64,000 nt of DNA from Ruminiclostridium herbifermentans (lineage in GTDB: Bacteria > Bacillota > Clostridia > Acetivibrionales > DSM-1351), in the NCBI RefSeq assembly GCF_005473905.2, contig NZ_CP061336.1, positions 3,898,501 to 3,962,500 on the forward strand, written 5' to 3'. The position numbers and the translations under genes were made by a program. A model generated the notes under the pieces. That model worked only from the letters and a program-made list of their open reading frames with translations, did not search any database and had not been told where the DNA came from. Positions 51,144-59,686 of this stretch are shown here, piece after piece. The stretch's first letter is position 1, and the number at the start of each line of letters is the position of its first letter.

Positions 51144-52502
51144 TTACTTATTCCACGGGATATAAATCACGAACTCAACTCCAGAATAATCATCAGGTTC
51201 TCTTAACTCTAATTGACCGTCATAACGATCTATAATCTGCTTAATTATATATAGGCCAAGACCACTATGCTGTTTAATGCTTTTAGTTGTATATCCAGCA
51301 ACAAAAATATTTTGCCTTACATTTTGAGGGATGGGGCTGCCGTTATTGGATACCTTTAATTCCAAACCTAGCTTGTTGCATATTAGGACTAGGTCTATTC
51401 GCGGGGAGCCATTCGATTTTACTGCATCTAAAGCATTATCCAGAAGGTTACCTGTTAAATGAGTGAGATCCTCCGACGAAAGCGGAAGTGAACCGTCATG
51501 TATTTTTACATACCAAAAGAATTTAATTCCATTAATCTTTGCTTCCTCATATTTTGTACTTATAATAGCCGCTAAATCCGGAGGTTCAATTTTCAGGAGG
51601 CTTCCTATACTGCTGACAGTATGATACAGATTTGCGATATAGGTTTCTGCCTGGTCGAAATGACAAGCCTTTATATATCCATAAATAGCAGTAAGATGGT
51701 TGTAAAAATCATGACGCTCAACCTGCAAACGTAAATGTAAATTGTGTCTTTCTCTGGCATAATGAATTTCTGTTTCCAGTTTTGCATCGTGTTCTATGAC
51801 TTTTAACAGATATCCGGATACAAAAATAGTTGCTAAAACAGAGACCAATAAAACAATGCTACCAACTTCTATTAGGGTTTTAAGTGTAAAACTGGGATAA
51901 ACACCTGTGTTGTAAGCATGAAAACTAAGATTTAATAAAACAAGCATTAAAGCTTGTACCAGGCATAATGTCAAAAGACAATTTTGCCTAATGGATTGCT
52001 TTGTTGTTCTTTTGTCAGACTCATTTTTTATTCCCAATTTTTCTGATATTAACGGTAAGCGCCATCCTCGTTTGCCAATGATATACGCTAATACTGAAAG
52101 TAAAACTAAGTGTGGCAAAGTAAAAAGTATTCTTAGCAAAGGATCAGAGATGATTTGTTCAAGTTTTAATTTAAAAACCCAAGCCAGAAGAGGAACTGAG
52201 ATTCCCTCCGCCAATCCCAAAAACACACTTGAAAGCACCATTACAACTGCTGAAGTATGCCAGGGCAATCGGAAAAAGAGGTTCAAAAATATAGTCATGA
52301 GTACTACTTGTGATATGGTATGGATACCAAATCGTACCGGCATTGTCCGAATACTGAATGAGAATATCGAAGTCAGCAGGGAAAGGATTATTACTACAAA
52401 CGGTGACTCCTTTTTCTTCGTTAATGCCAGTACCATATAATACAAAACCAGGCTTTCAGGAACAGACACACCTAAAAAGGGGATTAACGGCATAACATCC
52501 AT
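51144..52502 (-). CDS. AgrC-like sensor histidine kinase (GHKL type)
   Basis: This membrane kinase has about 452 residues. Residues 1-230 hold about six or seven hydrophobic segments (for example PFVVIILSLLTSIFSFS and VLSSVFLGLAEGISVPLL), matching AgrC-type sensors. The H-box is ERHDFYNHLTAIYGYI; the ATPase domain has GNLLDNALDAV and GLGLYIIKQI. It would sense a cyclic peptide signal, here perhaps the product of agrD at 36.3 kb. The ATG at 52502 follows AAGGGGG; a GTG one codon before is also possible. Confidence 0.87.
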   Translation of the reverse strand: MDVMPLIPFLGVSVPESLVLYYMVLALTKKKESPFVVIILSLLTSIFSFSIRTMPVRFGIHTISQVVLMTIFLNLFFRLPWHTSAVVMVLSSVFLGLAEGISVPLLAWVFKLKLEQIISDPLLRILFTLPHLVLLSVLAYIIGKRGWRLPLISEKLGIKNESDKRTTKQSIRQNCLLTLCLVQALMLVLLNLSFHAYNTGVYPSFTLKTLIEVGSIVLLVSVLATIFVSGYLLKVIEHDAKLETEIHYARERHNLHLRLQVERHDFYNHLTAIYGYIKACHFDQAETYIANLYHTVSSIGSLLKIEPPDLAAIISTKYEEAKINGIKFFWYVKIHDGSLPLSSEDLTHLTGNLLDNALDAVKSNGSPRIDLVLICNKLGLELKVSNNGSPIPQNVRQNIFVAGYTTKSIKQHSGLGLYIIKQIIDRYDGQLELREPDDYSGVEFVIYIPWNK

Positions 52503-52514
52503 CACAATACCCCC

Positions 52515-53264
52515 TTAAACATTATAATCTGAATACTTCATAAGCTCAGATATACGGTCACGGCTAAGTAAAGCCTTGTCTTCACAATTATTGAATTTTA
52601 CCTCACAATACGATGAATTGGGAAAAGAGACTATCTTTTCAATCCGATCGGTGTTTATAATAAAAGATTTATGAGAGCGGAAAAACATCTTCCCTAAGTA
52701 CTTCTCCAGTTCTTGCAGGGTTTGCCGGGTTTTAAATTTTCCATTGGTACAAGAAATAAGTGTGTGACGTCCGGACCTTTCTATATAAAAAATTTCATTC
52801 AGCTTTATAAAGATTCGTTCATCACCCAGGTTTATTGAAATTCTGCTAGGCTTCGTATATGAAGAAGTATTACTCTTTTTTGATATCTCCAGCATCTTAT
52901 AGATGCGCAGGAAAGTAGATTTTACTCTTTCTTCATCAATTGGCTTTAATATGTAATCGGAAGCATATAGTTTGAATGCATCGAGAGAATATTCCTGATG
53001 CGCGGTTATAAAGACTATTGCCATGTCCGGTTTAATATCTCTTAGCTTTTCAGCTAACTCTATTCCTTTCATATCAGGAAGCTCAATATCAAGGAAAGCT
53101 AAATCTGGGTTCTGCTCCATTGTAAGTTTTATGGTATCCTTAGCATTCTCTGCTGTTCCAACAACCAGAGCCCCTTCAAGCTTACTAAGAATCGAGCAGA
53201 GTAATAACATTACTCCAGGTTCATCATCAGCCATTACAACTTTAACCGGCAACAAACTCACCAC
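52515..53264 (-). CDS. AgrA-like LytTR response regulator
   Basis: This 249-residue regulator has a receiver domain (VVMADDEPGVMLLL, phospho-Asp in LAFLDIELPDMKG, Lys in YILKPID) and a C-terminal LytTR DNA-binding domain (from about residue 145, FIKLNEIFYIERSGRH to FRSHKSFIINTDRI). It is 9 bp ahead of the kinase gene. The start is uncertain: the GTG at 53264 is too near AAGGA, and a TTG at 53255 would be better spaced. It lies downstream of a c-di-GMP-I riboswitch with hairpin, so its synthesis is likely set by c-di-GMP. Confidence 0.88.
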   Translation of the reverse strand: MVSLLPVKVVMADDEPGVMLLLCSILSKLEGALVVGTAENAKDTIKLTMEQNPDLAFLDIELPDMKGIELAEKLRDIKPDMAIVFITAHQEYSLDAFKLYASDYILKPIDEERVKSTFLRIYKMLEISKKSNTSSYTKPSRISINLGDERIFIKLNEIFYIERSGRHTLISCTNGKFKTRQTLQELEKYLGKMFFRSHKSFIINTDRIEKIVSFPNSSYCEVKFNNCEDKALLSRDRISELMKYSDYNV

Positions 53265-53367
53265 TTCCTTTCAGGATTTCTTGGCAAACTTGCAAACACT
53301 TTTCCGGCAAATCATAGTCATAATGGCTCGAAGTCGTTACTATAAGTAATACAGATTGTATACATAA

Positions 53368-53400
53368 AGGCTCACTGATGCTGTAAAACACCAATGAGCC
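53368..53400 (-). terminator. Terminator-like hairpin after c-di-GMP riboswitch
   Basis: On the minus strand GGCTCA (53395-53400) pairs with TGAGCC (53369-53374), with partial pairing inside, followed by TTTATG. The T-run is short, so termination may be weak or the hairpin may act otherwise. It lies directly after the aptamer and 100 bp before the response regulator gene. Confidence 0.55.
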
Positions 53401-53404
53401 TAAA

Positions 53405-53496
53405 GCAGCTTAGTCCCGGCAACCCGGCCATCATAGCGGTAAACCGCTTTAGACCCGAGGCTTTGCGTCCTTGTCTTTCAACAAGTTTGCCTTTAT
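53405..53496 (-). ncRNA. Cyclic-di-GMP-I (GEMM) riboswitch upstream of agrA-like gene
   Basis: The minus strand reads GGCAAAC, then a stem (CTTGTTGAAAGACAAG), GGACGCAAAGCC, GGGTCTAAA, a GCGG/CCGC stem and ATGATGGCCGGGTTGCCGG. This is the full GEMM-I consensus. It precedes a hairpin and then the LytTR regulator/AgrC-like kinase operon. It matches the orphan riboswitch at 36062-36148 in nearly all conserved positions. Confidence 0.9.
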
Positions 53497-53870
53497 CGAT
53501 TTTTTTCGAACTATGTAATTATTATACATCATTAGCCATGTTGAAATTTGTCAAAGCTTGCTCACTTTATTTTTATTGGTTAATATTATTGCCCTTCAAA
53601 TTTCACTGCCAGTAATTAGAATTTCACTTTTTTTGTAAAATTCAATTGAGAATGAATAGCGTAATAAATACTATCGGATAAATCTCATCCATTGGCCTTA
53701 TGCTACTCTCCTATATCAGGTAACATTTTATCAGTGATATTGCTTACCATCTAGGCTGATACTTCAAACCCATAGATTTCTTGTATTTACTCTGCCCTTC
53801 TTACTGTAGCAAAGAATTATTTTACATACACATGCATTTTGTCTTTTTATCGTAAATGGCCTCATGTAAA
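53497..53870. other. 374-bp intergenic region
   Basis: No gene is supported. A TATAAT hexamer on the minus strand (53521-53526) probably belongs to the riboswitch promoter; a TTGACA lies at 53549-53554 but 22 bases away, so the -35 is uncertain. The left-hand part near 53640-53860 is AT-rich and nothing else is recognisable. Confidence 0.45.
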
Positions 53871-54059
53871 TCATCTTTGCAAAACAATTCTATGATTTAC
53901 CAGTTCCATTTCCTTAATCCTTGCTTTTACTATCTTCCTTTGTCCAAATATATTTTCCAATATCAAGTTCTCTTCTTCTGGGAGTATCTTGTCAACAGAT
54001 TCAAGAAACAGCTTTTCTTCACCTTTCTCATCAATTAAATAAACATTTGCTTCACACAT
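53871..54059 (-). CDS. cooT: CooT-family nickel-binding protein
   Basis: This 62-residue protein begins MCEANVYLIDEKGEE, the CooT family signature with the metal-ligand Cys2. Family members bind nickel and help supply it to carbon monoxide dehydrogenase or other nickel enzymes. Its GAGGTG ribosome site lies in the 3' end of the DUF3842 gene, and the two are separated by one base, so they are likely co-translated. It is the last gene of the metal-related operon. Confidence 0.9.
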   Translation of the reverse strand: MCEANVYLIDEKGEEKLFLESVDKILPEEENLILENIFGQRKIVKARIKEMELVNHRIVLQR

Positions 54060-54060
54060 A

Positions 54061-54480
54061 TTAGCACCTCTTCATGCTTTCTTTAATACTTTGAACCACC
54101 TTATCAATAAGATGCGGCAAAGGCTCACTCTTATCAACACCTACAACTTCGATATTTCATCGATTTAATGGAAGAAGCACTTTTTTAGCTGGACTTTCAG
54201 CAATTGCTTTAGCCATTGTTGGAGTCAATTCCCCTAACATTGAATTTGCCGCAATAATTCCTATAGCCCCGATTATTATATCGACCTTACTAGAATTATA
54301 AACAATTGCGTTTTCTCCTGTAGCTCCCTCATTTGCACCAGCCTTCATCATAAAAGATGTGGCAAGCGAGTTTGTTCCCAGAGCAACAATTTCAATATCT
54401 TCCATCAATTCCTTCCTTAATTTCTCAACAATTGATTTTCCGATACCTCCGCCTTGACCATCTATTACAGCTATTCTCAC
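54061..54480 (-). CDS. DUF3842 protein with internal in-frame TGA (possible Sec)
   Basis: The gene starts best at a GTG (54480) six bases after GGGGG and reads AVIDGQGGGIGKSIVEKL, IVALGTNSLATSF, GAIGIIAANSMLGEL, typical of DUF3842. At 54157-54159 there is a TGA. The same frame continues in matching style (NIEVVGVDKSEPLPHLIDKV) to a TAA at 54061, giving about 139 residues, the expected family length. Related proteins seem to have Cys here. Either TGA codes for selenocysteine or the gene is truncated by a stop. A UAUCGA/UUGAUA stem with a GGU-bearing loop lies just downstream of TGA. Confidence 0.72.
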
Positions 54481-54542
54481 TTGCATCCCCCTATCAAAAC
54501 ACTACCTTTTTAAGACAGCAGATTGTTACCTATAGGATAACA

Positions 54543-55412
54543 TCATCCTTCCGGCTCTTCAACTCCATAAATTCTGGCTGCATTCAAGTACATAATATTA
54601 TCTATTTCTTTTTCACTAAGCCCCATTTTATAAAGTTCTTCTTCCCATATACTTATATCATCATATAATTTATCAGGTAAACCGTCGGAGGCATACAGAA
54701 TTTTATAAGAAGAAATCTCTTTTCCAATCAGTCTTTTCTCCGTGATGTGCCTCCTCACAACATCTCCGCCCGAAAGATCAAAAAACACATTTCTTCTAAA
54801 ACGGGCTATTGCACAGGATAACTCATACATGCCATAACCTAGATGAGCACCTATAATCTTCAATTCCGGGAATTTCAATGCAATATTATCCAAATAAATT
54901 GGCAGCATGAAACGCGAAGATGTATTAAATCGTTTTATTTTTGTCTCAAAATCCCTTGAAATTTCAATAAGTTTTTTATCAAAAGGAGACTCTACAAGGT
55001 AATCTACAGCATTTCCAATGACCCCTGTATGAAACAAAGCCACAAGCCCTAATTCTTGAGCCAACTGATAAAATGGATAATACCTTTCTTCATCATAATT
55101 ATAATTAGGACAAATAATTTTAACTCCCTTAAATCCTGATTCCTTATAGTAGTTCAAAATCGCTGGGCCATCTTTGTCTATATCAATATAAGCTAATCCA
55201 ACAAAAATTTCCGGATATCTATGGATTGCCTCTTTCACCATTTCATTTACTTTTCCTCGTCCCCCCAACAATGCAGCTTTAACCACATTTGATTTGATCA
55301 TGTTTTCTACTAAATTATCTGTTAACCGCAAAGTCACATCATTTATCTTTTCGGTAAATTCAGCTTCATACATATCAATGGGAAAGTGGATATGGGATTC
55401 GAAAACTCTCAT
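54543..55412 (-). CDS. Amidohydrolase-family metal enzyme
   Basis: This protein of about 289 residues resembles the TIM-barrel amidohydrolase/PHP-like family: an early HIH motif (FESHIHFPIDMY), FHTGVIG in the middle, then IIGAHLGYG and LYASDGLPDKLY with the late Asp ligand. No substrate is assigned. The ATG at 55412, with AGAGGTGG upstream, is preferred over a GTG four codons earlier. It follows the ATP-binding protein of a FecCD-type importer. Confidence 0.82.
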   Translation of the reverse strand: MRVFESHIHFPIDMYEAEFTEKINDVTLRLTDNLVENMIKSNVVKAALLGGRGKVNEMVKEAIHRYPEIFVGLAYIDIDKDGPAILNYYKESGFKGVKIICPNYNYDEERYYPFYQLAQELGLVALFHTGVIGNAVDYLVESPFDKKLIEISRDFETKIKRFNTSSRFMLPIYLDNIALKFPELKIIGAHLGYGMYELSCAIARFRRNVFFDLSGGDVVRRHITEKRLIGKEISSYKILYASDGLPDKLYDDISIWEEELYKMGLSEKEIDNIMYLNAARIYGVEEPEG

Positions 55413-55456
55413 TATTTTTTCCACCTCTGCTATTCTTTTTATGCTATATCATCCAG

Positions 55457-56212
55457 TTAATAATCGGGTATCACAAATTTTTTATTATTCACTTTTACTA
55501 TATCGGCTTTTACTCCATATACCTCATATATATTCCTGGCATTAATCATATCTTCAATTGTACCGGTTTCTAAAGTTCCGTTTTTGAACATAACAATCTT
55601 GTCGGAATACATGAGCGCATGGTTGGGATCATGCAAGGTCATTATACATGTAACTTTTTGCGATGAGTTAATTTGCTTTACAACATTCAATACTTTAAGC
55701 TGATTTTTTAAATCAAGGTAAGAGGTAGGTTCATCAAGCAGTATTACTTCGGTATCCTGAGCAATGGCTCGTGCAATCATCACCAGCTGCCTCTCCCCGC
55801 CACTTAACCTGTTGAATTCTTTATCCCTTAAATACTCAATACCTATCTTCTCGATTGCCTCATCCGCTTTATCTATATCATCTTTCCCCGGAACATAGCC
55901 AATATGCGGAGACCTACCTAATAAAATCATCTCTAAAACAGTGAAATTAAAGTTGGTATTATATAATTGTGGAACTGTTGCAACTATTCCGGCAAGTTTT
56001 TTGGTCTTTAGTTTTGAAATATCCTTGTCATCGATATATATTTTACCGCACACAGGTTTTATAGTTCCATTGATGGAGGATATCAGTGAGGTTTTGCCGC
56101 TGCCGTTGGGCCCCAAAAAGGTTGTAATTATACCTTTCTCAATTTCAAGATTAACATTTTCAAGTACTGTTTGCTTTTGATATGCTATTGTCACTCCTTC
56201 AAATCTTATCAT
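55457..56212 (-). CDS. FecE/BtuD-type ABC importer ATPase
   Basis: This ATPase of about 251 residues powers the importer. It has Walker A (FLGPNGSGKTSLI), the signature LSGGERQLVMIARAIA and Walker B (ILLDEPTSYLDL). The ATG at 56212 overlaps the permease stop; a GTG two codons before is the alternative. Confidence 0.93.
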   Translation of the reverse strand: MIRFEGVTIAYQKQTVLENVNLEIEKGIITTFLGPNGSGKTSLISSINGTIKPVCGKIYIDDKDISKLKTKKLAGIVATVPQLYNTNFNFTVLEMILLGRSPHIGYVPGKDDIDKADEAIEKIGIEYLRDKEFNRLSGGERQLVMIARAIAQDTEVILLDEPTSYLDLKNQLKVLNVVKQINSSQKVTCIMTLHDPNHALMYSDKIVMFKNGTLETGTIEDMINARNIYEVYGVKADIVKVNNKKFVIPDY

Positions 56213-57213
56213 TGCCACACACCTGCCTTGCTCCTTCTAATAAGGACAATAAAATATGGCGCACCAAGTATAGTTGTAAATATCCCTATAGGAATTTCAA
56301 ATGAGAAAAGATTCCTTGAAAAGCAATCTACAATTGCCAAATAAGATGCTCCCAGACAAAAAGACAATGGTATTAATTTACGGTTATCAGGTCCAAAAAG
56401 AATTCTTAACACACGTGGTATCATTAAACCAACCAAACTGATAATTCCGGAAACTGATACCGCTGCAGCCGCCAGCAATGTAGCAGCAAGTATGTAAAGC
56501 ATCTTATATTTTTTAGGGTTTACCCCCAATATCACCGAATCCCTGCCACCCAATGCCAGTATATTCAGTTTCCATCTGAAAACATATGTTAACAAGAATC
56601 CAATAACCATATATGGAAGTACTGAGGCAACTTTCTCCCAGCTTGATGTATGAAGGCTTCCCATTATCCAGTATACTAATCCCTGAAGTTTTAACGGATC
56701 AATCATTATTTGCAGTATTGATAATAATGCAGTAAATAAAGCTGATATTACAACTCCCGATAAAACCAATGATACCACAGATGTATCCCCGTCTTTCATA
56801 GCAGCCATATAGCAGATGGCAACACCCATGATGGCGAAAATGAATGCACTGATCTGTACCGGAATATTAAGAAATGACAACGCAAGGGCAGCTCCAAAAG
56901 CTGCCCCTGATGATAAGCCAAGGGTATATGGCTCAACAATGGGATTCTTCAATACAGCCTGGAAGGAGGTCCCCGAAACCGAAAGACTTGCTCCAACAAG
57001 CATTGAAAGAATAACCCTTGGTAACCTTATCTCTAATAATACATTCAGGCTGTTTGTGTCAATTACACTATGAAAGAATGTATATCCGCTTATTTTATAA
57101 AGCATTAAATCTATCACCTTGGCAATTGGTATGTGATAGGAACCAATGCACAAAGTAATTAAAAAAACCGGTATTGGTAAGAAATATATTAATTTCTCTA
57201 TGTCTTTTTTCAT
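56209..57213 (-). CDS. FecCD-type ABC importer permease
   Basis: This 334-residue membrane protein has the nine to ten hydrophobic helices of the FecCD/BtuC family. Visible motifs are EIRLPRVILSMLVGASLSVS, then the glycine-rich IGSTS-like block (LGLSSGAAFGAALALSF), and the coupling-helix region SGIISLVGLMIPRVLR. Such permeases take up siderophores, heme, cobalamin or metal chelates. It overlaps the ATPase gene. Confidence 0.93.
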   Translation of the reverse strand: MKKDIEKLIYFLPIPVFLITLCIGSYHIPIAKVIDLMLYKISGYTFFHSVIDTNSLNVLLEIRLPRVILSMLVGASLSVSGTSFQAVLKNPIVEPYTLGLSSGAAFGAALALSFLNIPVQISAFIFAIMGVAICYMAAMKDGDTSVVSLVLSGVVISALFTALLSILQIMIDPLKLQGLVYWIMGSLHTSSWEKVASVLPYMVIGFLLTYVFRWKLNILALGGRDSVILGVNPKKYKMLYILAATLLAAAAVSVSGIISLVGLMIPRVLRILFGPDNRKLIPLSFCLGASYLAIVDCFSRNLFSFEIPIGIFTTILGAPYFIVLIRRSKAGVWQ

Positions 57214-57250
57214 AAATATTTCCTTAATCCCTTGCTCTATTTATCTTACT

Positions 57251-58267
57251 CTATTTAAAATCGATGTTATATAACTTTTTCAGCATATCCGCTTTTGTTT
57301 TCTCAATGTCTGCATCCTTGAACAAATCAGGGTAAAGGGTTTTTGCTATGATGTTAACCGAATATATATTTTTAACCGTCCAAAGATCGCAATAGAATGG
57401 ATGGGGCAGCTCAACAACTGCTTTGTTTTTTATGGCATTTATATTGCTCCACTGTGCATCTTTGAAGTAGTCATCGGGATCCAAATCCTTGATATTCCAC
57501 AAAATGATGAAGTCAGGATTCCAGTTAACAACCTGCTCCATTTTTGCAACAATATGTTCCTCATTTATATCGGCAGCAGAATTTTTCGCTCCACTCATTT
57601 TTATAATACTGTCACCGGTGCTGTTGCTTCCGGCGATGTCTAGCTTTGAAGGTCCCCATACAAATAGGGATGACGGCTTCTCTGATTCATCAATAGCTTT
57701 AATCTTATTTTTAATATTTTGAAGTTCTTTTTTTGTGTAGTCAATAATCTCTGCCGCTCTGTTTTCTTTGCCTGAGATTTTGCCCAGTATCTCCATCTTT
57801 GTGTAGACCTGCTCAAAGTTATCCACTTGTATTCCTACTACCTTAACCCCTTTGTCCTCCAGAGTTTTAATATCATCCTCCTGACCGGCCCACATGACTA
57901 CCACATCCGGGTTCATCCCAACGATTTCTTCAATGTTTTTGTCAATAGCGGGGAGTGACTTGTTCTTTACCCTTTCATCAATCTGCGCAGTAAGTTCAAA
58001 AACATCCTTTGTATCATATGTCCATTTGTCTATTGCGATAACCTGGTCTTTCGCACCAAGCATATAAAGGTCATTCAAACCACTGTTTAGCAGACATACG
58101 ATTTTCTTAGCCGGATAGTTTACTTCAACTTCTTTTCCTCTGGAGTCGATAATCTTCACTGTTGTGCTTTTAGTTTCTTCGTTTTGTTTTACTTCTGCTT
58201 TCTGGCAACCTACTGCAAGTATAGCCATAATACAAATCATGGTAAATAGTGCAATAATTTTTTTCAT
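57251..58267 (-). CDS. ABC importer substrate-binding lipoprotein
   Basis: The 338-residue protein has a lipoprotein signal (MKKIIALFTMICIMAILAVG followed by C at residue 21). It is a class III (FecB/BtuF-like) binding protein: KIVCLLNSGLNDLYMLGA, NPDVVVMWAGQEDDIK, SLFVWGPSKLD. Its position next to CooT and cobalamin genes suggests a corrinoid or a nickel/cobalt chelate as ligand; sequence alone cannot decide. A GGAGGAAAG site precedes the ATG. Confidence 0.92.
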   Translation of the reverse strand: MKKIIALFTMICIMAILAVGCQKAEVKQNEETKSTTVKIIDSRGKEVEVNYPAKKIVCLLNSGLNDLYMLGAKDQVIAIDKWTYDTKDVFELTAQIDERVKNKSLPAIDKNIEEIVGMNPDVVVMWAGQEDDIKTLEDKGVKVVGIQVDNFEQVYTKMEILGKISGKENRAAEIIDYTKKELQNIKNKIKAIDESEKPSSLFVWGPSKLDIAGSNSTGDSIIKMSGAKNSAADINEEHIVAKMEQVVNWNPDFIILWNIKDLDPDDYFKDAQWSNINAIKNKAVVELPHPFYCDLWTVKNIYSVNIIAKTLYPDLFKDADIEKTKADMLKKLYNIDFK

Positions 58268-58299
58268 GTTCTTTCCTCCAAAAATTAATATAAATAAAA

Positions 58300-58347
58300 A
58301 GCGGTCAACAAAAAAAGTTTCACTAAGAAACAGTCTTCGTGACCGCT
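58300..58347 (-). terminator. Leader terminator ahead of the importer operon
   Basis: On the minus strand AGCGGTCA pairs with TGACCGCT, followed by TTTTTATTTA. Inside it a second small hairpin (GTTTC/GAAAC) lies next to a T-run. It stands between the promoter at 58413-58441 and the lipoprotein gene, so it looks like a regulated leader or attenuator. Confidence 0.7.
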
Positions 58348-58412
58348 ATTATTTCAAATAATAAATTTTTCTTTTGTACCCTAATAATGCCTACGTGACA
58401 TTATCTTTTGGT

Positions 58413-58441
58413 ATTTTACTATGCCATAAATTGAAAGTCAA
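58413..58441 (-). promoter_or_regulatory. Sigma-A promoter for the importer operon
   Basis: TTGACT (58436-58441), 17 bases, TAAAAT (58413-58418) lie on the minus strand. The leader that follows, of about 140 nt, contains TAATG...CATTA and AATAAT-rich hairpins and then the terminator at 58300-58347. No known aptamer signature was recognised. Confidence 0.65.
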
Positions 58442-58532
58442 TATTTACTAATAGATTTTTAATTAGTTCTTTCTTTTGATGCACCAATAATAGCTGTTTT
58501 GTCTATTTCATTGCATAGTTCCTCCTAACACT

Positions 58533-59165
58533 TTAGCTTTCACGTGGATATGCCATATACAAGAGAGCATTTACAATTGCCGCCGCCACATTACTGCCGC
58601 CTTTTCGCCCTCTTGCAACGATATAAGGAACACCGCTTTTCATAATAAGCTCCTTTGACTCGACGACATTCACAAAGCCTACTGGTACACCAATAATTAA
58701 AACAGGTTTTATTTTATTGCTTTTTATCAATTCATCCAGCTTGATAAGGGCTGTGGGCGCATTGCCTATAGCAAAAATAAGAGGCTTGTCCAATTCTGCC
58801 GCCTTTTCCATAGATACACTCGCACGGGTTGAATTTTGCTCTTTCGCCTTTCTTGCAACATCTTCATCTGCCATATAGCAATATGCCTTGCCGCCGGCTT
58901 TTGCCAAAGCAGCCTTGTTGATACCGGATAAAGCCATTTTGGTGTCTGTTACAATGTCAACCCCTTTCTTAATGGCTTCAAGCGCAATATTTATTACATT
59001 TTCGGAAAAGCAAAGATTATGAAGATAATCAAAATCCGCAGTAGTATGAATTACTCTCTTAACAATAGGCGCAACCTTCGCGTCCAGTTCAATATCTCCA
59101 ATTTCCTGAGTTATTATTTCAAAGCTTCTCTTTTCAATTTCATCGGGTCTATACAATTTCATCAA
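58533..59165 (-). CDS. cbiC: Precorrin-8X / cobalt-precorrin-8 methylmutase
   Basis: CbiC moves a methyl group on the corrin ring to make cobyrinate (hydrogenobyrinate in the aerobic route). The 210-residue protein has the family motifs: PDEIEKRSFEII at the start, VIHTTADFDYLHNLCF with the catalytic His, and VGVPVGFVNVVESKELIM, then GRKGGSNVAAAIVNALL. It overlaps cobO by 4 bp and is the last cobalamin gene of the operon. Confidence 0.95.
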   Translation of the reverse strand: MMKLYRPDEIEKRSFEIITQEIGDIELDAKVAPIVKRVIHTTADFDYLHNLCFSENVINIALEAIKKGVDIVTDTKMALSGINKAALAKAGGKAYCYMADEDVARKAKEQNSTRASVSMEKAAELDKPLIFAIGNAPTALIKLDELIKSNKIKPVLIIGVPVGFVNVVESKELIMKSGVPYIVARGRKGGSNVAAAIVNALLYMAYPRES

Positions 59166-59686
59166 TATTCAATCCCCTCTCGTGCTTTAACACCACTATC
59201 AAATGGATGCCTGATTTTTTTAATTTCAGAGATATAATCGGCCAAACCAAGCAATTCCCCATCAGGATTTCTCCCTGTAAGAACTACTTCGGCATGGAGC
59301 GGTTTGGTCTTCAGAAAGTCCACTACTGCTTCTTTGTCAATAAGGTTTTTTTCTATTGCTCCAATAAGCTCGTCGAATATGATAAGGATTTTTTTATCAC
59401 ATGATATAACTTCAATAGCTTTTTCAAAGATTCTGTTATTTTCTATTTTAAGTGCCGCTTTCTCCTCATCGTTTAATTGCCAAGTAAATTTGCCCGGTTT
59501 TTTACTTCTTAAAATTAATACATTTTCCACTTTATCCAAAATGTTCAATTCACTTGTATTCCATGACTTTAAAAACTGAGCCAGAATTACCTTATAGCCG
59601 CTGCCGCAGGCACGCAATGCAAGTCCCAACGCTGCTGTCGTTTTCCCTTTCCCGTCGCCGCAATAAATATGAATCAACCCGTTCAT
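59162..59686 (-). CDS. cobO: Cob(I)yrinic acid a,c-diamide adenosyltransferase
   Basis: This 174-residue CobA/CobO/BtuR-type enzyme adenosylates the corrinoid with ATP. It has a P-loop near the N-terminus ([18 protein letters not shown]), [15 protein letters not shown], and the conserved [14 protein letters not shown] and [15 protein letters not shown] motifs. It overlaps both neighbours by 4 bp. Confidence 0.94.
   Translation of the reverse strand: MNGLIHIYCGDGKGKTTAALGLALRACGSGYKVILAQFLKSWNTSELNILDKVENVLILRSKKPGKFTWQLNDEEKAALKIENNRIFEKAIEVISCDKKILIIFDELIGAIEKNLIDKEAVVDFLKTKPLHAEVVLTGRNPDGELLGLADYISEIKKIRHPFDSGVKAREGIEY

Noticed and set aside
58268-58532. A cobalamin riboswitch before the importer operon
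   Set aside because: The leader is structured but lacks the cobalamin-switch core signature, so only a generic leader and terminator are called.
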